NCBI GenBank assembly: GCA_037893225.1
Contig: JAZGUH010000117.1
Location: 434,001-498,000 of the forward strand
Length of the DNA stretch: 64,000 bases
Direction: 5' to 3'
Source: Hippasteria phrygiana
Lineage: Eukaryota; Echinodermata; Asteroidea; Valvatida; Goniasteridae
The position numbers were made by a program, and so were the translations under genes. Position 1 is the first letter of the stretch; every line of letters begins with the position of its first letter. The notes below the pieces were generated by a model, which had not been told where the DNA came from, made no database searches, and worked only from the letters and a program-made list of their open reading frames with translations. Below, piece by piece: positions 39,701-48,700 of the stretch.

Positions 39701-42700
39701 GAATGTTTCATGCCGTCAAATTATCTTCGCGTTCGCATTCGCGTGAAGTATGAACCAGCCTTAAGGCATCTGTTGATGAATTATCCTCAGTTTAGACTCT
39801 GGGCACAGGAAAACCGTAAGGGTGGTAGGGTTGGTAAGCTAAAAAGTGGCCAACCCTACCACCTCTGTTTGCAGTGGCTTTTAGCCTTGTATTTGTGCAT
39901 TTTCTTTTATTAAAACGGGAGAAGGGTAAAATAAATGGGAATTTCAGTTAGTTATTTTCCTTTATTCTCTCCATTTGATGTTTCTGAGTCACTAAAACCT
40001 CCCCTTTATTCCTCTCCACTTTACCCCCCCCCCCCCCCCCCCCATTCCCTGTTGTTCTCCTTTCATCTGTGCCAGTGTGTGTCCAGACTTTTCAGGTTCT
40101 GTTTTTGTGCCGTTTAGCTCCAAATCATCGATTCTCCTAGAGTCTAAACGTCCGATCATCCTAACTTTTATCAGTACGGTAAAAACATTTGATATTGTTA
40201 CCGTTAGCGAGCAGTTTGTGGCAGTATATTGTTTAATTTGAAGTTATTTTTAGGTAGCGGTGTAGGTGGAGACAAAAATGATTTATTGTCAGCCTATCTC
40301 GCCTTGTCCTATTTTCTTTGCAGTTTGACGAAGATGCGTGTGTTATTATGGGGAATGACGCAAATTTGCCAGGTCGGTGGACTGACATTAGATGTACAGA
40401 TAAGCATGGGTACCTCTGCTTTAAACCACCAGGTAAGGGGCTGTCTGCACTGTAAGGACAAATCCAAATAAAACATGCTCAGCGTGTCCTGCTTCCGTTT
40501 TTCACATCACCTTTTGATAAAAGTTTTAATTTCATAAACCCGGACAGGCACCTTTCCTCGATAAGATAAGCCAGATCTCCACTGTCCCCATTTTATAGTT
40601 ACCCTGTTTTTGGTCACCGCATTAAATTCCCAGATCCGGCATTGCCCACAAGAGCGCCCCCAAGTGGCAAGTGCGACGATGATAGATACATGAAATACTA
40701 CGACGACTGTTTCAAGTTGAGCGACACGCAGCGGTCGTTCAGGGACGCCAAACAAGCCTGCGCAAACGACGGTGCAGCCCTGGCTACCATCATCGACGGA
40801 TACGCCGAGGCGTTTATCGTTTCCAACTTGCTGTACGCCGATGGTAAACCACGGTTGGATTCGGCCTGGATCGGATTCGCAGCCGATAATGTAGGTTCAC
40901 GAGGAAATGATGTAAAGAGGAAACTCAAAACTTCCACAAAATCTTGCAGATCTTGCAGATCTTGATACCAAATTTTTGAAAATGTGGAGTGCCGTGCTCG
41001 CACATGGCATTTTTTTCCCGATGGTGGGTGAAAATGACCCCGATTGCTTCAGTAATTCCACCTTCACAAAATTCTGCTAATAATAGCAGAATAATTCGAC
41101 ATGATGTGGCCAATAATGGGATTTGAAGGTTTGCATGGTGGATATGAACAAAGTATAGAAGGTTTGCGGTATTTACACCATGTGAAATTGATCTCTTTTG
41201 AGTTTTTGTGGTTCTGAAAAGAACCGGTCATTTGAACTTGATGTTTCGAACAGTATGCTCTGTTCGTCATCAGGAGACCGGTTCTTCCCAGAACCACACA
41301 AATCAAAAGAGATCAATTTCACATGGTGTTACTGCAAATCTTCTAGACTTTCTTTTATAAGATGTTAATTGATTTTTGTTCTATGTTGACTCTAAAAGAG
41401 CCAGGTTTGGGCCCCTCACAGCCGGAGCAGTGGATACCACCCCCCCTAGTCCCGGTCAAACAGTAAAGGATTTTTGAAAAATAAATATGCAAAGTATGCA
41501 ATTGAGAACATCTATGCTAATTCCCCGTGTAAAATTTCATTACAGCGAACCAAAAGGTTTTGTAATTATGATGAATTATTCACGTCACATCATGCTCTGT
41601 GGATGCATGATTTCTATGTATGTTGTACAAGGTCATCATTGAAGCAATGGGGGCAGTTTTCATATACCGTTGAACATTATACGAGAACGGTACCCTGATT
41701 TTTAAGAATTTGGTATAAAAAAATGAGCCTGAGATAATAGACAACAAATTCAGCTAAGTCTTATCACGAAAAAAGCACTTCAATACTATCGTCAAAAAAC
41801 AAAACCAAAGGACGGATCCCCGCCCCGGCTCTTAATGGTTATTTTCTGATGACAAAGTTGCAACTGTAACAGTTCACCTATGTTAACATCCGTCAAGCTG
41901 CTGAGGATGAATTATATTTAATGTTGGTTTATTTCTGGTCATGAAACAAGGGAATCCTCAAGCAAGCATAAGGCACTCAGGCATGCAGCTTTTCCTCGGC
42001 TCAGCCGATTTCCTCGTTTTTTTAACTTCACACTTATGCCATTGAAAATTGAAAAACACTGTACAAAATCTTGTAAAGATTGGAATTTCCTCGTTTTTTT
42101 GTTAATTCCAAGTTGCATGCCTGGGCACTGAAGTTTGCAAAGCCTGAAGAAACCTGAGAGGTCGGTGAGAACAACTCGGTATTAAAAACGTGGGGAAAAA
42201 AACACAGTATTGGGTTAAAAAGAAAACTTAATTTACATGTTGGCCAAGGGCGAGACACGAACCCAGGACACAGAGGCAGACCGCGGGAAATGTGTATTGG
42301 TCAGTCCATAAATTTGGGGTCCAAAAGTGTGACATTTTTGTGGTGTCCCTGTTACACTTGACCTGTGTAATTTCCCATCAAGTATCTTTCAAATTGACTT
42401 CACATTATTTTGTATTTGTTTGGCAGCACTTTGCTTTACACAATCACTCTTGGAGATAGAAGGCATTGAAGAATGTGTCCTGAATTGCAAAATCTTATAC
42501 ATGTCACTATGTAACAGGGGCACCAGAAATGTCACACTTTTGGACCCCAAATTTATGGCATGACCCGTATCACTTTGCCAACCTGCCGCCCAACGTGCTT
42601 CAAATGGGAGCGTAAAGTTGTCACATTGTCATTTAGGGATTTTAGAAATTGCACTGGTTTGTAGAGTCAACATGCAGTTGGTATTCCACGAGAATACCAA

Positions 42701-45700
42701 TTTCAGAGAAATGTATATTTCCCTCTACCTCTTTAATACCAGGACACAAAGCAGTTCAAGTGGATGGACGGTTGGCCAACGACGTACACAAACTGGGGTG
42801 ACTATGAGCCATTGCTTGATGTGGGATTGTGTGCAGTGATATCAGAGGACACGACCTGGTACGCATCTAACTGTAATGTAAACAGGACGTTCATATGCCG
42901 AAAAACCTCCGGTACATGTAAGTTGCGTCATTCATTTTTTTTTTTTTTTTTTCCATCTTTTTTTTTTTTTTTTTTTTCCATCTTTTTTTTTTTCAGAGTG
43001 AACAAAGAAAATTCACAAGAGCGAGACTGGAACTAAACTCGTCAATCATTTTCTGAAGAAATGGAAAAATCATAACACTTTCGATCTCTGCCTGTGCTCC
43101 GTGGTCATATATGGGTCGATGTGGCCGGCTGCGCCAATTATTAATGGATGGCAAACAAGATATTCTGTGTCAATGTAACTTGGATTTCAAGCTTTACATG
43201 GTGAAGAGTACAACTAGAAAGAAATCTTGCAGAAGCAGCATGTGAAGAACTGAAATCCAAAAGCAAAATATGTTTCTGAAAGGAGCATAAGAGTTTTAGG
43301 CCTACACCTCCGGTTCTTAAAAGAACCATATTTCTCCATTTCAATCCAAGAAATGTAAACAAAATTGACGTATTTGGGTACAGTGCTAAGGAAATGCCAG
43401 TACCTTACACTGATGGCATTATTCTTTGACTCATGGATATGAAAATTTTGATTAAACATAAAACCAAGCATTTGCAGCTGCTTCCTAGAGTAATTACAAA
43501 AATACATTAAAAGTCATAGTAAACCTAGAAATTTGCCAGTAATCATGTTATAAAAATCCTACTGCGTGCATCTTTAATGACTTATATTTTTGACACACTA
43601 AAGATGTGACGCCGACTGTGCCTGCTGTCACCGGAACGTGTCCGACAGGCTGGGAGGCCTATTCCGACCACTGCTACCAATTCAACACCAATTCCAGTGG
43701 CTACGATTCCTGGTATGAAGGCGATTACTTCTGCCGTGACAAATACAACGCCGGCCTTCTTGCCATCCACTCGAAGGCTGAAAACGAATACCTAAGAAAA
43801 AGATTCAACGACGGGAATCCCTTTGGTTATAAAGCACTATGGTTGGACCTCAAGCGTAAAGAAATCGGTAGGTACATCATAATAGTGGTACTTATGTACC
43901 CTCTTCGGAGGCGTGACCTCATTTGGATCCAGAAGTGCAATGCAAACATGTGGAGTACTCACATATGTTGCTTCACTTATTTTTCTTACCCCCCCCCGCC
44001 CCATGTATTTTTGACCCGGAAGTTATATGAAGAGGTATAAAGCGTTTGTTATTATCTCTGCTCATCAGGCCATGAGATCAGATTTATGCAAGGGTTTGAG
44101 ATCGGTGCAATCTGTGCTCTACCCTCACAGGTACCCATTTATACTCCTCGATGGAGAGAAGCAATTGTAGTGAAATGTCTTGCCCAAGAACACAAGCACC
44201 ATCATCCCTGGCGGAGTTCGAACCCACATACCACCATACATGAGTCAGACACTGTGCATGCAGGATGTGCATTTTGTTTGAATTCTTTCTGGTCATGAAA
44301 CCAAGGATGATGTCAAGTACATGGTACATACTACAGTGTAGCTTGAAAGCCTGAAGAAACCTATAGGAAGAAGACAAAGAAATGTTCAGTTTTAGAAGTG
44401 GGAGGAAAACCCCCAGAATGATATTCTGGGAAACCCGAGGAATCAGGCAGGGACTGAAAACCAAATCCACATGTTGGCCCAGGTGGGATTCGAACCTGGG
44501 TCACAGCGGTGGAAGGCGAGGGACGTACCACAAGGCTAGCCTGACTCAAGGGGTAGGGGACCTTTTGCATTTAACACCTGGTACTTACACCAGCTTTTTA
44601 AATTAGTTTTAAACATTTCAAATAAATTTTGGGTCACCTTTTCAATATTTGCGATTTCCAACCCCCCCCCTCCCCCCCCCCCCACCCAAAGACGGTAACG
44701 AATTCACACTGTAAACTGGTATGTGTTTTTTATTAAACTAGTTTATTTGCAAGTAGTGTAAAATACCTGTTATTTTCGACCCACCCCAAAATGTGACTCC
44801 AGAAAAAAATTCAGCTTGACTTCTTTTCAAAAAGCGGGGGGGTGGTGGTAATATAGGGATATAATACATAGGGATGCTTTTCAAAACAATACAAGTTGCA
44901 TTGCGCGAGACCAGTGCCCCTTTTATGTTTTGGTGTCAAAACTGTGACAAAAGATGATAGAAAGGCTCTGTGCACAAAAGCACTGCAAAGCACATCTCGG
45001 TATAAACATGTTCGCACAACTTCATTTTTAATGAAATGGACAATCTCTCCATCCGAACCTCCCCGTCCAACCGAGATTTATGCCCTGTAACGTTTAAATC
45101 CATCTGTATGTAGTCCATGGTAGGAATGGGATTATATGGCCCAGTTTCTTGTATGATATCCACCTCTGCCGAGGATAGTCCATGTTTGCTCAAGTACACC
45201 TAATAAAGTGTGGTAACTAGATCCGATTTGACGGTTTGCATGCATGGTAAAAGCAGGAATGGGGTTTAGATTTGCAGTAGCACCAATTGGCAACTCTCTC
45301 TCTTGTGAGTTTTCAGGATTTCCCGGTTCTTTTCAGAACCCTACAAAAATAACCCTCACTGAACTGAGGTGGAATCTCACCTCTAGTTTTTTTTCCACGA
45401 TGGTGTCACAGTGGTTTTATTAAATTTTTTTTGTTCGCACCCTTTCTGACTTGATTCGCTCACTTCTTTGGCACAGTTTTGATACCAATATGCAAAGATC
45501 GCGGGCACCGTTCTCGCACAAAAAAACAATTTCTCCGATGTTGGGTGATTGCTTCAGTGACCTCGTGCAGTGGCCAGTGAATCCACAGCACATGGTGCGG
45601 CATGTAAAATTAGTCATACCTACAAAACTCTTTGGTAAATTAACCCCTTGAGTACAGATATTTTATGGGGGCGCCATGTCGGCTTGTGCAGCCAAGCGAA

Positions 45701-48700
45701 ATGAAAACAAGAGGCTGGTGCAGCCAAGCATAATGTACACAATACGCCATTAATGGATTGAAAATGCAGAGATTGGCGTGTATAGATGTCAACCGGCCAG
45801 GTGTCAATTTTCAATCCGCACATATTTGTATCAACCGGTGGCAAGGGGTTAAACAAGATTTTTGTCCTCGGGAAAATTATCATAGGTATCCTCATTTGCA
45901 TACTTGATTTCATAAAAAATTGTAGCTGTTTGCTGCAAGATTTGAGAAAGCAGATTCTTCCCCCTGCTCCCCCCCTTCCCCGACATTGTCCCCCCCCCCT
46001 TCCCCGACATTGTCCCCCCCCCCAAAAAAAAATATATATATATATTTTCGGGTTAAGGAGCCCTCTCTTACATTTATCTCCTTAAGAATTCATCAAGTGC
46101 CCATTTCAGGGTTCATTGTGGTTTTTATAAACTTGATTTGATAGACTGACCAATGTACCTCTTTTCCCGAGCAGCTGCCGGCAGATACGAGTTTGAGTGG
46201 AGGGATGGGAGTAAAGTAGACTACACCAATTGGAATCCTGGGCAGCCATCACATGATGACAGTGTCAAGTGTGTGGTTATGAAACCAAACGCCTATGGCA
46301 AATGGTTTAGTATACAGTGCGACTATTCAGGCCGTTACATCTGCATGAAGTCACAAGGTATGTCGTTAGTGTCACCGATCGAATATGCTATGTACTATAG
46401 AGCACCGAAGTGATGATGTCTTTTTTTTAATACTAATGTAGCAATCTTTATGTCTGTTTTTCATGAAAGGATATTTTACACATGAATGGTTTCACAATCA
46501 ATACGTGGTAACAAAAGCCAATCATTTTCACATTACTTGGCATTCGGCAGCCTTTGATAGAAGTTTGAAGAACCAATTGTCATGGCAACCGATGTCACAC
46601 TTTTGTACTCTCTACTCTGTAAATAATACTAAGAGATATTGCGTCATTTCGAGTGATTTGGGAATGCCTCTTTTTTAGAATTTGTTGCTGATAATTGTCA
46701 TGTTTATAAGCCTTCTGATAAAGCCTAATACATTTTGTCGCTGACGTTAAACCACTTAATACTTTCCTTAATTAATATTCATAAATTACTAGTCAGAGAG
46801 GATCTGCGAATTAAATTATGCGATAAAAATGTATGATAGCCAAGAGGCTATGTTACCTTGACTTATAGCAACTCCCGTCTTTGTTGTATTTTCAGACAAT
46901 ATGAAACCGGAGCCTCATAGTGGTGAGTAGGGCCAAATTTGGCATCGAGCTGCTTTGTGAAAAATAGTGCTTAGCTAGATTACGCACTACAGTGTGGTTA
47001 AAAATAGAACCTACACACTTTTTTTTTTTTAGAGGAAAATTGCTCGGAATTGGGGAAATATGGCCAAAATTGTTTTAACTTTTCTAATAACAAAATTATT
47101 TATTAACTACACTATCTTGGTGGTATATGGTGAAAATTGTGTTAAAAAGAAAACTCAAATAAAAACGGTTTAAAGAAAAATTCAAAAAAGAAATATTGTC
47201 CACACGAAATTCTGTAGGAGGCATGCATGCTAAAAAGATCGATACTCAAAGGTCCACCCAAAATGGAAGTAATATAAAGTATTCACTAACCGGGGAAGAA
47301 ACAAAAGCACAACATAACAAACACTTCAACTGTTCTATTGTGTCAGATGCTATTCACTGTAAACACTTATTTTTGTCATTGACAGAAGGGATGACTGTGA
47401 TCAATGTAGGCCTAATTACATTTATTGGAGTTTGAGTTTGTGCATGCGATGCTAAACTGTATTTAGTTTACCAAATTCCATTGATTTACGTGTGGACACT
47501 GGTTTTTGACCATTTCTTTTTTAATATCGACATTTCTTTATTTGAGCTTTATTTTTTAACAAAATTTGCACCATATACAACAAAGATGTTGTAGTTGACG
47601 AATATGTTAAGACAATTTGACCATGATTCCCCAATTCTGAGATATTTTCCATAAAAAAAAGTCTGTGGGTTTTTTGAATATTCAGATGAGAAGCATTCAC
47701 AATCAATATGCGTCATGCAGCACAATTTGCTGGAACCCATTTTCGCTAAGCAAATCTGTTTTTGTGCTTGACAGCTCCAAGAAATTGCCCAAAGCTAGAC
47801 AGCTTTCTACCAGAAACAACGCTGTTTTATTCAAGGATCAGTGTGTGAAGTATCCAGGACTGCATTACGTGTGTCCCTAAGGGTGTTGGTAAATGCAGCA
47901 GTCGGACTTGGACGAAACTGTTAAATGGCGCGAAAGGCTAAAAAAAAATGCTTGGGTATAGCACACGACATTTCTGACTCGGTATTGACAGAAAAGCATC
48001 AATGGGAATTTAGGGAGGTTACCTGGAAATGTTTGTTGTGGATCATAGACCAACGCCATTATACAAATAATGAATGTTTATGAGTGCGATGGTAAGAATA
48101 ATTTCATGAGGTGACAGATTGAATGTTCCATTCCACGAGGCGAAGCCGAGTGGAATGGGACATTCCATCTGTCACCGAATGAAATTATTCTTACCATTGC
48201 ACGAATGTGAAACATTCATTATTTGTTTTATACAACGCCTGAATAAATCCGACAGATTGCATGCATGGATTTCTTGGTGTAACGTTACAACGTGCCGTTT
48301 ACCTTCTCAGTCCCGCATAAAACCGCGACAAAAAATTGTCGAGTTCTGAATCAGTTAAAGCTTCAATTGTTGTTCCTGCGTGTCTTTCAAATTCATCTAA
48401 TCGTTTTACTGCATATTTGATTTGTCTCTTTGTATTTGGAGCGTCAGCATCGCCTACGAGTTCCAATATTTTGTCGTCTGTTAGGAGAACAAACCGCGGC
48501 AGTTCGGGAAACTCGGCCGCCACTTGTGTGAATGACAGCCCTGTTGTAGCGCCACCATAGTGACCGTGAAATTAGGGAAGTTCTTTTGGTTCTATCAATG
48601 CGCGCGCACCGTTTGATAGAACCATGTGATAGAACGTTTTGGGCGGTGCAGGTTCGCGTTGTGTGATGGGTCGAATAATTCAATGCACGTGATCGACGAT

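Noticed and set aside
45325..45340. 3' end of a histone gene
   Set aside because: No histone coding sequence on either strand within several kilobases; the hairpin recurs in other repeats of the window.
47385..47435. Possible alternative membrane exon after a GACAG acceptor (MTVINVGLITFIGV then stop)
   Set aside because: The hydrophobic stretch is only about 14 residues, has no basic stop-transfer or tail, and no similarity to the other membrane exons.
47773..47880. Open stretch after a TTGACAG acceptor in the last intron
   Set aside because: It lies in GCTAAGCAAAT-type repeat sequence and its peptide has no CTLD, linker or membrane character.
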